From assembly GCA_958295885.1 (NCBI GenBank), contig OY282380.1:4325109-4389108 (forward strand): DNA of 64,000 nucleotides, given 5' to 3'. The notes beneath the pieces were generated by a model, which worked only from the letters and a program-made list of their open reading frames with translations, was not told the origin of the DNA and did no database searches. The position numbers and the translations under genes were made by a program. The stretch is from Arenicellales bacterium. Its GTDB lineage: Bacteria > Pseudomonadota > Gammaproteobacteria > Arenicellales > JAJDZL01. Shown here piece after piece: positions 50,401-59,000 of this stretch. Numbering within the stretch: position 1 is the first letter of the stretch; every line of letters starts with the position of its first letter.

Positions 50401-51211
50401 GGTACAGAATTGGCGTTACGTTTTTTGCTATCCATTCATTTTTGCATTGGTCTCTGTTGCCTTTCGAGTAGCTGCAGAATGCAAACATCTCATTAGGCGT
50501 TTCACCCAACAACAGGTCGGCAGCTAACGCGTCCATCATATAGCGCAACACCGGATCATCCATGCTGTATCCGACAAAACATACCGAGTAATTGCGAAAC
50601 AATTCGCTGACGAACCGTGCCGCCCAGCGTTCAGACAAGTAGGCGAGACCGAAGTCGCCGCTAGAGAGAACTAAACGATTCAATTCTCTATCAGAAGGGT
50701 TATCCGGCAGTAGGCCGTGCAGATAGACGAGACCGTTCCAACGCTTTTTGGGCAAGGGCAGCAGCGGGGCTTTAAAATGTTCGACTGCGAGTTGCTTCTT
50801 AGCAATCACTTTCTCAAACAACTGGTCGAAGTTGGTCGTAACAATTCGAATGCAATCTTCCCGATTCTGACTCAATGTCAGCAAGGCCTCGTGAGTAGCG
50901 GTCGCTTTTGGTAAATTGAGGTTGGGCACGAGAATTTGCGAGAGACAGTTTCGGACTCGAGCGCGCCCATCAACAATTCTGCGTTCCAACAAGTCAATAG
51001 CTCTGTCGAAGTGTTTTGACTTGATTGCCGATTGTTCCAAGGAGCTACATTGAATATCTAGGCTGTCATACACTTTGTCGACCAGTTTTGCGAACCCCGG
51101 CAAACCTGCCGGACTGGAAATTCCCGAACCACAAAAAAACACTATCCTGCCGTCTTCATGCTCTTGGAGCATCCGATCTGGAATATCCGGGCCATTTTTT
51201 GCGAATTGCAT
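47402..51211 (-). CDS. dsr1: Defence-associated sirtuin, Dsr1-like (SIR2 + DUF4020-type C-terminus)
   Basis: A 1269-residue protein. The N-terminal SIR2 NADase domain has RIVFFCGSGISSPAGLPGFA (NAD loop), IVTTNFDQLFEKV (catalytic Asn) and GLVYLHGLLPDNPS (catalytic His), then FVGYSMDDPVLRYMMDAL. The remaining ~950 residues are helical and repeat-like, fitting the phage-sensing part of large defence sirtuins that deplete NAD on infection. Length and architecture fit Dsr1 better than Dsr2, which is shorter. The frame is intact. The gene stands alone; its start region is followed by an IS4 relic. Confidence 0.85.
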   Translation of the reverse strand: MQFAKNGPDIPDRMLQEHEDGRIVFFCGSGISSPAGLPGFAKLVDKVYDSLDIQCSSLEQSAIKSKHFDRAIDLLERRIVDGRARVRNCLSQILVPNLNLPKATATHEALLTLSQNREDCIRIVTTNFDQLFEKVIAKKQLAVEHFKAPLLPLPKKRWNGLVYLHGLLPDNPSDRELNRLVLSSGDFGLAYLSERWAARFVSELFRNYSVCFVGYSMDDPVLRYMMDALAADLLLGETPNEMFAFCSYSKGNRDQCKNEWIAKNVTPILYRDCRNYWYLHETLRNWAGIYRDGVSGKESIVAKYAGLIPTVSTKQDDFVGKMMWALKDASGLPAKRLADFDPVPSLDWLAPFCDDRYRQDDLRQFGVSPNAEQNDKLQFSILRRPSPYTLPPWMALFEENANMIRWDKVMDHLARWLTRHLDDLNLILWLTKHDEPVHHTFATMIENQLEKLDELEHDGNLEELSRIRENAPNAIPRAEMRTLWHLLLAGRIRSCSMFDIYHWINCFQRDGLTLILRLKLRDALAPRILIRRPFLLNEAEEIPDEQKKPKHLVDAKIVLSFDSVFSAVYKLRQLPCWSNVLPDLLHDFSALLMDAMDLAREIGEAEDGNDLSWLAQPSIDDHPQNMRFFDWTALIELSRDAWLATARTAPERAEIILKTWRAAPYPVFRRLVFFAAAISQNEQNDISCLDQPRQVLDWLLEDEHRWLWSNQTEREKMRLVIALSPRLDFESLIRLELAVLEGPPRTMFKAEITPERWNQFVDSSIFQLLIRMDSAGAVLGESARDKLDELTFQHPDWNLEPQESDEFSWWMGDGDELIQFLTTPSSLSDLIEWLKRHPEVGVPEKDDWVRRCREDFDTTANALCTLAEENIWPVCRWREALYAWSDENLISCSGNKMIPMLAKMPDDDLQSLTSSIGPWLTAVSKTSDLEDEIFFDLCIRLLNFNYQNDLGVHINDPVPQAKKHPVGYVTDALLNLWFRNPLEDGEGLPDKLRPIVTRLCNTESDKFRHGRVILAFHVVTLFRVDREWTKSNLLPLFDWSNNEGDALAVWTGFLWSPRLYLPLIEAIKVPFLDTVSYYRTLGRYGVQYVSLLTFAAVELGNTFTKQQLADATEMLPEKGLLTAASTLGRTLNSAGEQRIEYWRNRVLPYLKSVWPRSVENKNPAISKRLSELCINAGDAFPEALEELKCWLLQLPNSGHLISRLKHSGLCNKFPEPALTFLYLLTGEPPLGNDLRDCLKNISSVEPRLKDDARFIELRNIFLSGGGIWE

Positions 51212-51284
51212 GGAGTCTTACCAATATGAAACACTTGGATTCGGAGTTCAAACTCGCATGAATTTACTATGCCAAGGGGCTGCG

Positions 51285-52070
51285 TCATCCTACCAATCGC
51301 ATGGTTGCTGCGTCCAGTTGGAGGCTGCTTTTGAACAGCTGCTCAAATTCGCAGTTCAATGTGCTGACCATCTGATTCACGCCTTCGTTAGTCAGAGTTT
51401 CCATTTGGTAGATTACTTGTGCCGTCAACCCGAGAAAATAATGCCACAGCCGGAGCGCCAGACTGAACTGATTGAGGTATTCTTTGAACTGTTCGCGTGT
51501 TTCGCACAGATGGATGCTGCCGTCGCTGAAACTGACAAAAGAAAGCATCAGGTGACGAACCGCACAAAGAAGCATAGAGGTCGATGAACCAGGTGAAACT
51601 GCGAATCTATTCCGACTAATATGCCAAATTCTAATTGGGTTCCTTGAAATCAACTTCCACGCTTCAGCGGAAGAATAAATCAGTAGCAGATTTTCGGCGC
51701 CCAACTGATCGTCCGTAAACAGGAATAATGCCCGGTCCCTTCGACTGCCGCCAGCCGTGTTTTCTTTCAGTGCGCACCCGTATAGAAGTTGCGCCGGCTG
51801 CAAGGTCTGGTCTTGCCTGGAGCCGCTCTGCAGTTCCAGTTCCACAGACAGGGGCGCCATTTGCCACGGCAGCTCAGACAGCTTGCGCCAGTTCTTCCTG
51901 ACGTACTTGGCATAAATTTGCTTGGCGTTCAACTGCCGATTTTTGCTATTTCCAACCTGCACTCGATATTTCATCCTGTTCTTTTTCATGCGCGATACTG
52001 TCCACATCTCAATTTGCGTCGTTAAGTTCATGATCTGCCTGCTCGAATACCAAGAATCCGCCACCAAGGA
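51285..52070 (-). pseudogene. IS4-type transposase, truncated and frameshifted
   Basis: Begins ADSWYSSRQIMNL (second catalytic Asp present), so the N-terminus is lost. The Y-R-E-K box is broken: YSSAEAWKL here, while another frame supplies SVEVDFKEP. The C-terminus VSTLNCEFEQLFKSSLQLDA matches the copies at 0.6 and 18.1 kb. It abuts the CBASS operon's last gene. Confidence 0.75.
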
Positions 52071-52076
52071 GGGACA

Positions 52077-52907
52077 CTAACACGACGCATCAACAAATCC
52101 CGGGGCTATTGTTAGGTCGGCAACATTCGACACCTCCTTAACGTTTGTTAATCTGAATTGATATTGCTTCCCTCTCAGAGATTCATTTGGCGAACAATCA
52201 ATGTTCCAAATCTGCAAGAAATAGCCAGCCATTGCTGCTCTTATGCGAATTTTTCGATTTTGATTGCCCATCTCAAAAGTTTCGCTGTTTTGCAGATTGA
52301 AAGAATGAGTTGTTATTTTTAATGTCACAAATGTATGCCATTCGCGATCTTTATCTGGATGTTCATGCTCTTCAACTGGATTATCACCGAGAATTTTGAC
52401 CGACTCAATTTGATGAACGACGAAGTTGCAAAACTTTCTACGATTCCTATCGAAAGCCCTTACGTGCCACCGAAGTAAATTATCTGCCAATGCGACTGGT
52501 ACGATTTGCCGCGAAGGCTGATCACTTGAGGCAGATCTATAAGAAATTTCAAGAACTTCTCGGTTCTGAATTGCTCTGGAAATCTTACTTATTCGCTCCA
52601 ACGAGCTTTCATCGAGAAATGCATGTAATCTAGGCATCGTATATAACGGCAATCGTTGACGTAGAATGTTTGGCGGGAAAATACGTTCAAACGACTTTCC
52701 AATTTCATAACTCTTCTTTTTTACGTTGTATCTAATATTTTTTGCAGCCAAACTATCGTACATTGACAGATCATTTGTTGCAGAAGCTGCCGAAATTCCA
52801 AAGTGGTGCTGCAGGTCTTCTCGGTTTATGAATCCCTGAATGTAAACCAGTTCCTCAATAAACTTCAGGCGTTCTAATTTCTGGCTGGATTTAGGAAATT
52901 CACTCAT
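52077..52907 (-). CDS. WYL-domain transcriptional regulator (CapW/BrxR-like)
   Basis: A 276-residue protein with an N-terminal winged helix (YIQGFINREDLQHHFGISAA, then ATNDLSMYDSL) and a C-terminal WYL-type domain (LEISYRSASSDQPSRQIVPV, LRWHVRAFDRNRRKFCNFVV). HTH-WYL repressors control CBASS and BREX operons. Its ATG overlaps the SLATT stop by eight bases, so it is the last gene of the CBASS operon. Such regulators are more often first or divergent. The stop directly borders an IS4 relic. Confidence 0.85.
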   Translation of the reverse strand: MSEFPKSSQKLERLKFIEELVYIQGFINREDLQHHFGISAASATNDLSMYDSLAAKNIRYNVKKKSYEIGKSFERIFPPNILRQRLPLYTMPRLHAFLDESSLERISKISRAIQNREVLEISYRSASSDQPSRQIVPVALADNLLRWHVRAFDRNRRKFCNFVVHQIESVKILGDNPVEEHEHPDKDREWHTFVTLKITTHSFNLQNSETFEMGNQNRKIRIRAAMAGYFLQIWNIDCSPNESLRGKQYQFRLTNVKEVSNVADLTIAPGFVDASC

Positions 52908-53469
52908 GATTTTTCTTCTTCCAAATTTCTGTCTTACATAGCTGATCTAAATCCATCTCATCAATCTTTTTTGATTTCGCCACCTTAGTTCTCAATTCAG
53001 CTTTATATTTCAAGAAGTTTTTATCTGGAATTTGCGGAGAACGGTCCATGCATTCGATGTATTTTCTATTACATTCCTGTAATAGTCGGTCATAATCTTT
53101 CGAATTGGGAGAAGCGTTCCTTTCCACATAATCCGCTTCTCTGATCCAAGAACCCCAACCTTGAACCCCTGATTCATATCTGTTAATTCCATCTGACCAG
53201 CGAAATATGGTGTTATCAAGCGATTCCAAAATTACAATTGCTATTGGAATGACCAAAATTATCATTAACGTCCAATCCTTGCCAATTACGTTGAGGAAGT
53301 AGAGTCCGATTACTAACGCGTTAATCGCAGATAGGACGACGACACTAAATTGTTTTATTCGGAAACAAGATTGATTTTTATCTTTGATTCTGGAACAAGC
53401 GTATCTACTAAGTTCAGCTTTTCGTTTCAATTTCTTCAGAAGAGTCTTTTTGTTATCAGAACCTGTCAT
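52900..53469 (-). CDS. SLATT-type two-helix membrane effector
   Basis: A 189-residue protein with a basic N-terminus (LLKKLKRKAELSRYACSRIK), two membrane helices (about 42-60 and 66-84, ending VILESLDN) and a long cytoplasmic helical tail (WGSWIREADYVERNA, DYDRLLQECNRKYIECMD). This is the SMODS/SLOG-associated two-TM (SLATT) layout, predicted to form pores when triggered by a second messenger. Its ATGA overlaps the TRIP13 stop. It is the only effector candidate in this CBASS unit. Confidence 0.82.
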   Translation of the reverse strand: MTGSDNKKTLLKKLKRKAELSRYACSRIKDKNQSCFRIKQFSVVVLSAINALVIGLYFLNVIGKDWTLMIILVIPIAIVILESLDNTIFRWSDGINRYESGVQGWGSWIREADYVERNASPNSKDYDRLLQECNRKYIECMDRSPQIPDKNFLKYKAELRTKVAKSKKIDEMDLDQLCKTEIWKKKNHE

Positions 53470-54359
53470 GATCGAATTTCAGGGCTAGGTTTGGTGGACA
53501 TTGCGGTTTGTCGAAGAACATCGAAAGTCAGTGGTTCGTAAGGGAAAACGCTGACCAGCGCTTCTGGCAACAAGCGCAAGCGAATATCCGAAAATGTATA
53601 TCCAAGCTTGCCGTGATGACCATTGGCTGAAATAAGCGATGCTAATTCCAGCAACTCTCCCGCTGAAAGCCCGGTTCCTTCCAAATCTCTAGTCAGCAAT
53701 TCGAAACATTCTTCCTGACTTGGTCGTTCAAACACAACGTGAAGAGCTGAACGCCTATAGATTGCCTGATCAATTACTTTGGCTCTATTCGTACAAAGGA
53801 ATATTATTGCGCGCCCATCAGATTGGCGGACTTCATCTAATTTTTGGATCAGAGTATTTACTGCGGCTTTTTCTTCCTGGTGCATCTGCTCGGTTGAGCG
53901 AAGCGAAGCGATGGCATCAGCTTCGTCAATCAATAAGAACGCCAGACGTTTCTTTCCAGCTTGTTTCATCAGTTCTTGAAATGCGTTCTGTATGAGCTGA
54001 CTCATCTGTCCATGAAGTCCACTGCCGCGTACTCGAGTGCTCAGTTGAAGCAAGAAACCTTCTTTCTTCAAATTTCTTGTCAACTGATCTGCCAAACACT
54101 GAGCTGTAACAGTTTTTCCAGTTCCTACGTCGCCGCTGAAAATAAACAGTGGATATTTTTGGGCGATCAGTCCGCATATAGGAAGAACTTTGCCGTAGTG
54201 TTTGCGGCTCCATCTTCTTAAATCATCAGGAGAAAGAGTTAACAATAGATATTTGTATATTCTTTCGTAATGAGTTTGAAAGCCAACAAGACTCTTAGCC
54301 AAACTATCTAAACGATTGCATGGCAAATCCTGAATTTGTTCAAATGTTTCGTCTATCAT
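53466..54359 (-). CDS. cap6: TRIP13/Pch2-like AAA+ ATPase (Cap6)
   Basis: A 297-residue AAA+ ATPase: Walker A LFIFSGDVGTGKTVTAQCLA (about 72-91), Walker B LAFLLIDEADAIASLRSTEQ (about 140), sensor 1 IIFLCTNRAKVID and the Arg-finger region AIYRRSALHVVF. It unfolds HORMA proteins and so switches off the CD-NTase in type III CBASS. It lies 17 bases after the HORMA gene. Confidence 0.88.
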   Translation of the reverse strand: MIDETFEQIQDLPCNRLDSLAKSLVGFQTHYERIYKYLLLTLSPDDLRRWSRKHYGKVLPICGLIAQKYPLFIFSGDVGTGKTVTAQCLADQLTRNLKKEGFLLQLSTRVRGSGLHGQMSQLIQNAFQELMKQAGKKRLAFLLIDEADAIASLRSTEQMHQEEKAAVNTLIQKLDEVRQSDGRAIIFLCTNRAKVIDQAIYRRSALHVVFERPSQEECFELLTRDLEGTGLSAGELLELASLISANGHHGKLGYTFSDIRLRLLPEALVSVFPYEPLTFDVLRQTAMSTKPSPEIRS

Positions 54360-54376
54360 TCTCTACACCGCCAGCT

Positions 54377-54871
54377 CTAGAAAATTGAATAAGTGTTTCG
54401 CTGCCATCCGTAGCCATTGCTGGCGTACCTTCTGTCGCCGACCTTCGACATGTCTGCGTATTGAGTATCTATACTTGACTCGCACCAGTTTATATTCAGG
54501 TCGGTTGAATAACAAAACTGGTTCCATTTTTCAGTGCTAGCGTAACTTCTTACTATTACTATTAGCTGTCCATCTGGCAGGCATGGCCACTTGTTTTCAC
54601 TCGGGCGCTGGGATACCCAGTTGATATTGTCATGAATGCTGTAGACATGAGCTCTGACTCTCCTGTTGAACTGGTCATTAAGTTGGATGTGCACTTTATC
54701 AACTACATTATTTTGAACCATCGTCAATATGTCGACGCTAATCTGTGAGGCTTCTTCGATTTCCATAGCTTGGGTTCTCCAAGCCAGCATTGTCAAGTCT
54801 GCACTAAAACACTCCCAGACATTTCGTATATCAGTCAATGTGTATGTGGATGTTGCTGTACGTGTGTTCAT
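54377..54871 (-). CDS. cap7: Bacterial HORMA-domain protein (Cap7)
   Basis: A 164-residue protein beginning TATSTYTLTDIRNVWECFSA, with DLTMLAWRTQAM and VHIQLNDQFNRRVRAHVYSI. Pattern, length and position between CD-NTase and TRIP13 fit the HORMA subunit of type III CBASS, which senses a peptide and activates the CD-NTase. ATG lies three bases after the CD-NTase stop. Confidence 0.82.
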   Translation of the reverse strand: MNTRTATSTYTLTDIRNVWECFSADLTMLAWRTQAMEIEEASQISVDILTMVQNNVVDKVHIQLNDQFNRRVRAHVYSIHDNINWVSQRPSENKWPCLPDGQLIVIVRSYASTEKWNQFCYSTDLNINWCESSIDTQYADMSKVGDRRYASNGYGWQRNTYSIF

Positions 54872-54874
54872 TGG

Positions 54875-55831
54875 TTATGCTCTCTCAATCGAAAAATTAG
54901 GTCCAAAGATTTCCTTCCACAATTTAATCGTTCTTGCTTTGCTAAGAGCAGCTTCAGCATATGCAATGGTTTCGAACGCTGTCTCTGCCTCTGACTCAAT
55001 TTCGCGCCATTCCGAACTGGAAATCTGACTCAGGGAATTATTCGCGTTGTTGGTTGGATCAGAGACCCAAGGAGTCGTGCTGCCTACGCGACCTTTGGCC
55101 CCATTAAATTTGATTCGCAAACTCCTGCCACTGCCAAGAGTTTCAAAGAATCGTAGAACAAGGTTATTAATAGAGTCCGAGTGCGCAACGCGATTTGATT
55201 CAATCAGCTTGGCAACTACAAGTTCGATAGCGAAGGATGGCAGTTCGAGCTCTTGATAATTTCTCCAAAATTTCAATATTCGAACTACCGGTGCGAAATT
55301 CGAATTGCGACGCTTGACTTTTTTTACGAATTCAAGTTGGCCGTCAACGCTGGTTTCGTAATTCCCACTGTTCAATTTCTTATGAGGTTGGAGTCCGTAC
55401 TCACTGCCAGGGGGCTGTGGAACGAATGGCACAACATCAACTTCAAGGCCAGATCCAATAAACGTTATTCCTATGGTCTTTTTGCCATTAGAAAAATCCG
55501 ATTTCTTTTTGGTGGGATAAGCCTTACAAAGCACCTTAATAATTTCATTGCGCAGATCTTCGGCATCAAATGATGCGTGATCATCAATTTTTAGAAAGAA
55601 AACAATATCCGCATCAAGGGGATAATCTCCTTTCGGTGCGAGTGCCGTTCCCTTTTTCCAGGATCCAGCCCTAATTACTCTGTAGACAGTAGTCGAGTCT
55701 GATTCTTGGACAGCATCTCTCACCTTTCGGATTAAGTTTTCAATTTGAGACGAATACGAGGATTTCTTTTCTTGGGAAAGCTTGATCCGATCTACGAAAT
55801 TGAGAAGATTTTGGTTGTTTAAAGTCGTCAT
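54875..55831 (-). CDS. CD-NTase of type III CBASS
   Basis: A 318-residue nucleotidyltransferase: RVIRAGSWKKGTALAPKGDY with the GS motif, LDADIVFFLK with the D-x-D metal site, and GLEVDVVPFVP with the third Asp; then FAPVVRILKFWRNYQELELP of the helical domain. It makes a cyclic oligonucleotide messenger when activated by HORMA. The start at 55831 (MTTLNNQNLLNF) is chosen over 55882, whose extra residues fall in the AT-rich promoter; GGAGG is 12-13 bases upstream, a rather long spacing. The clade (CdnC or CdnD) is not resolved by eye. Confidence 0.88.
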   Translation of the reverse strand: MTTLNNQNLLNFVDRIKLSQEKKSSYSSQIENLIRKVRDAVQESDSTTVYRVIRAGSWKKGTALAPKGDYPLDADIVFFLKIDDHASFDAEDLRNEIIKVLCKAYPTKKKSDFSNGKKTIGITFIGSGLEVDVVPFVPQPPGSEYGLQPHKKLNSGNYETSVDGQLEFVKKVKRRNSNFAPVVRILKFWRNYQELELPSFAIELVVAKLIESNRVAHSDSINNLVLRFFETLGSGRSLRIKFNGAKGRVGSTTPWVSDPTNNANNSLSQISSSEWREIESEAETAFETIAYAEAALSKARTIKLWKEIFGPNFSIERA

Positions 55832-55860
55832 TTTAAATATGACCCTCCTATTATTTAGTT

Positions 55861-55878
55861 TCATAATAAAAATTATGA
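55861..55878. promoter_or_regulatory. Perfect dyad before CBASS operon
   Basis: TCATAAT-AAAA-ATTATGA lies 30 bases upstream of the CD-NTase start in AT-rich DNA. It is a plausible operator, perhaps for the operon's own WYL regulator. Confidence 0.5.
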
Positions 55879-55882
55879 CCAT

Positions 55883-56239
55883 TATAGTTTTTTAGTTGAT
55901 CGTTTTGCAAATTTTTATTCGACTTGAGGCGCGCCGGAATTTTGTAAGCGTTAAATTTTTCTGAATTGCGGTGATTTGCTGCAAAACTGTTTTATTCTGA
56001 CGCAATGCCTTGAATGCGTGGGATAGGCGGCTCAATTTCGACCTTCACTTTTTGAATCGCCTGCAGAGACTTGTGTTGCGCCCACTTCATCAGACCAGTC
56101 GGCGGGCGGTCTGGGGGATTGTTACGACAGTGCGCAGGTCAAGTCTTGGTTTGCGACCTTAAAGCGCAGCTGAAAAAATACGAAACTTGGCGTTACGTTC
56201 GTGGTGAAGGTAACGTTTCTACCAAAACGGGATAAGGCT
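55883..56239 (+). pseudogene. IS3 OrfB remnant
   Basis: About 56095-56160 reads GDCYDSAQVKSWFATLK, then jumps to the OrfB tail QLKK near 56168 and ends GEGNVSTKTG-stop with the terminal sequence CTACCAAAACGGGATAAGGC. The bulk of the element is deleted. Bases 55883-56090 hold nothing apart from the operon's promoter region. Confidence 0.7.
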
Positions 56240-56625
56240 AGGGGCCGTCATCGCGGCACAGGTTCCACCATGCGCTTGAAATAGGCACAGAGAGTCATTG
56301 ACTGATCTCGATTATTCACCTCTTGTCTAAGATGATTGCTCAACGTCAGCTAAGTGACCAAGACATACTGAATATAGGCTGAATTTGCATAAACTCATTA
56401 ACAAATGATCTTACAAGTTTCAGGAATGAGCACTCGTATGAATGGTGCGAGAAAGTGTATTATGCGCACAGAGCAGACTGCAATCGAATTCTTTGCGCCC
56501 GTATTTGTTGTTTGTGAATGATCTGATTCCAACTTCAGAGGAATCATTGAAAATTGCCCGCAGATGTGCAAAATGAAGTTTTACAGGCTGGAAGGAAGTG
56601 AGAAAGGACTGCTGCTTCGCAGAGT
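56240..56625 (+). repeat. Decayed element E1, copy B
   Basis: Shares blocks with copies A and C (TCAGGAATGAGC, GAATGGT, GATCTGATTCCA, GCCCGCAGATGTGC, CTGGAAGGAAG). Less complete than the others. Confidence 0.6.
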
Positions 56626-56770
56626 CTTTAGGAAAAACAGAGTCTCTGGCAAGTAGATCGTCCTTGGTCAGGCAGTTATGAAGGCGGCGTGCATGAAGTC
56701 AAAAAAATTTTAGTTAATCGCCTGCTCCCAAACCAAATCAACGAAACACTCCCGTCAATAAGTGAGAACT

Positions 56771-56848
56771 AATTTGTATGGACTTCGTATTTGAAATTTT
56801 GAAATACATACAAATTTGAAAATATAATCATAATTTATGATTATATTT
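56771..56848. promoter_or_regulatory. Two dyads upstream of hicBA
   Basis: AATTTGTATG (56771) pairs with CATACAAATT (56807), with an inner GTATTT/AAATAC pair. A second dyad has 13-base arms, AAATATAATCATA and its complement, at 56820-56848. Both sit in the AT-rich promoter region of hicB and resemble operators for autoregulation. Confidence 0.6.
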
Positions 56849-56879
56849 AATGATTTTGCTTTCTAGAGGAGTTCTTGTG

Positions 56880-57188
56880 ATGCAACACAGTTCAATAACA
56901 CTGAAAATCAGGGTGGTTATTGAAAAAGATGAAAGTAACTTTTTTGGTTACTGCCCAGATCTTGATGGAGTATTGGTTCAAGGAGAGACCTTAGAAAATA
57001 CCAAAGAATTTTTAAGAGATACGATATTAGTTCATATTGAATCGATGCTTAAGCATAATGTGCCTTTACCCTCTTCAGTTATCGAGGAACAGCAAACAGA
57101 AAATAATGTCGCTTCTATATCGCAGCCTATTTCAAACAGTGAATTTTACTCAGCCGAAACTGAAAACTTGAAGCTGTCTTTTGCGTGA
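56880..57188 (+). CDS. hicB: HicB-family antitoxin
   Basis: A 102-residue protein starting MQHSSITLKIRVVIEKDESN; ATG at 56880 has AGAGGAG nine bases upstream, while a frame start at 56850 lacks one. The HicB fold shows FFGYCPDLDGVLVQGETLEN followed by TILVHIESMLKHNVPLP. The C-terminal 35 residues show no obvious DNA-binding motif. It precedes hicA, the reverse of the classical order. Confidence 0.8.
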   Translation: MQHSSITLKIRVVIEKDESNFFGYCPDLDGVLVQGETLENTKEFLRDTILVHIESMLKHNVPLPSSVIEEQQTENNVASISQPISNSEFYSAETENLKLSFA

Positions 57189-57197
57189 TAGTTATAT

Positions 57198-57453
57198 GTG
57201 GATAAAAATACTTGGGATCAGTTAAAAAACGTACATGTAGAAAAAATTGTCAAAGCATTAAAAAAAGACGGATGGAAATTGGATGTTGGAAGAGGCGCCG
57301 CCCGAACATATATTTCGCCATCCGACCCAAATAAAAAGGGTTTCAATTCACTATCATCCCAAAAAGACTTACGGTCCTAAATTGCTGAAAAAATTACTAA
57401 GGCAAATTGGATGGACGGAAGATGATTTACGAAGACTGAAACTGATCAAGTAG
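57198..57453 (+). pseudogene. hicA: HicA toxin with frameshift
   Basis: Begins at a GTG nine bases after hicB: KNTWDQLKNVHVEKIVKALK, KDGWKLDVGRGAARTYISPS. The frame then shifts within AAATAAAAAGGG (about 57329-57342). The next frame supplies the conserved His strand VSIHYHPKKTYGPKLLKKLL and RQIGWTEDDLRRLKLIK, ending at 57453. One base would restore an 84-residue HicA. As written the toxin is dead, while the antitoxin is intact. Confidence 0.82.
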
Positions 57454-57475
57454 ATCTGCATTTCAAATTGCGTTG

Positions 57476-57505
57476 AATCCACCCTTGGCAGGGTGGATTT
57501 CTTTT
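57476..57505 (+). terminator. Rho-independent terminator after hicA
   Basis: AATCCACCC, six-base loop TTGGCA, GGGTGGATT, then TCTTTTAATTTTT. A nine-pair stem with a T-rich tail, 23 bases after the hicA stop. Confidence 0.88.
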
Positions 57506-58229
57506 AATTTTTCGCTGTGTATCCAATTCGATGTGCCTGAAGTGTCGTTTACTTTACACGCTTGCAACACCGACGTGGTGACGCTCGTCGCAGTCTTGAT
57601 GACCCACACCAATTTCACCATGCAATATCGCGTTCACTCGGCCTCTTAAAGGAGTTCTTCCCCCTTTGGACACTCTTGGTCATGGATTCGAGAAAAGGAC
57701 GTCATCAAGCTTGATGACTTAGCGAAAGTTCGGTGCCCGAGAATTACTGTAGCACTCACAGTTTGATCTGTTGCTGTTGACTGCAGTTCAATTCAGATGC
57801 ATCCACCTGAATCTGTCTCTTTTGAACCATTTTACATAAGGAAGTTTCTTTATTTGCGCGCGAACTCCATTGAGTTTCAGTCCTCCGATTTGAACGCGGA
57901 CGCACTGCGATGGTGAAAACGGCAGCTTCGATTGCCGTTCAATGGTCTGTCTTACCAAGTCAAAGCTTTCATCGTTTGATATTCTGCTGGTGCGCATGAC
58001 AACGACTGTTTAGGTAATGCGACTCTGATTGGTTGCGACAAAATTATGCAGTCAATCTGCGGAATCCATCCGTTTTTTTTCAAATTCTGAACTTCCTTGT
58101 TTTATTGATGCAGCTGTTTTGCTTCTTCCTTTCGAAACGACTCTTCGACTGTATGAGTCAGAAGATGAAGCGGCGGTTTGATGTTTCATCTCTTCGAATG
58201 TCAAAATCTCGGGCCAACTTGGCCGCTTT
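57506..58229. other. Decayed stretch
   Basis: A minus-strand frame at 57788-57997 (MRTSRISNDESFDLVRQTIE and RAQIKKLPYVKWFKRDRFRW) looks protein-like but matches nothing I know. The rest is frame-broken. Confidence 0.3.
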
Positions 58230-59000
58230 ATTTCCATTTTTAAACTGCATTTCAGCGATGACTTTTCCAAGCTGGGTAAAGCTTCGCAGCCGCAGATTTG
58301 CCCGCGCCATTTTGGTCAGCAATTCAGTTTACCAGCTGATTCAAGCTGCGGCCGCCATGCGCGGAACTGAGCGGACGAAGCTGTCTGACCTCAGGCGTTG
58401 ATCAGGCAGGCCTGGTGGTTTTCCTGTTCATCATGGGCTGAATGGATTCCTACTTCGACGCGGCTGCCGCGTTGCACGGTCCGATCTCTGTACTGGAGCT
58501 CTCAGCGCGAATTACCCACTAGGCTTTCCATCGTGCAACTGGTTCCACCGCGCGCTTAAAATAGACACAGAGAGTCCTTGGCCGTTCTCGATTATTCACA
58601 TCTGGTGTAAGATGATTGCTCAACTTCAGTTAAGTGATCAAGACATACTGAATATACGCGTAGCAATTTCGCCTGCACGGCGTGCGTAGCACGCCGTGCA
58701 GGCGAAATTGCCCCAGCTCATTAACAAAGACATGACGAGTGACAGGAATGAGCGCCCGTACGAATGGTACTGGAAAGTGTATCGTGCGTATGGAGCAGAC
58801 TGCAATTGATCGACAAAAGGCAGTTAGGTCGAATACTTAAAAACGTTCAGTCAATTCCAGCAGATTGCCTGCAATCGATTCATTTTCGCCTGAATTTGGT
58901 GTATGTGAATGATCTGATTCCAGCATCAGACGAATCATTGGAAATTGCCCGCAGATGTGCTAAATGAAGTTTTACACGCTGGAAGGAAGCGTCTGGCCGC
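58230..59000 (+). repeat. Decayed element E1, copy C
   Basis: Parallels 36000-36770 over most of its length, but with a palindromic insertion at 58663-58711. A minus-strand piece (LRLRSFTQLGKVIAEMQFKN) and plus-strand piece (LQLIDKRQLGRILKNVQSIP, then VNDLIPASDESLEIARRCAK) are its best-preserved coding remains. Confidence 0.65.
58663..58711. repeat. 49-nt near-perfect hairpin inserted in E1 copy C
   Basis: Two 23-base arms, starting GCAATTTCGCC and ending GGCGAAATTGC, with a three-base GTA loop. Copies A and B lack it, so it is an insertion. Confidence 0.9.
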
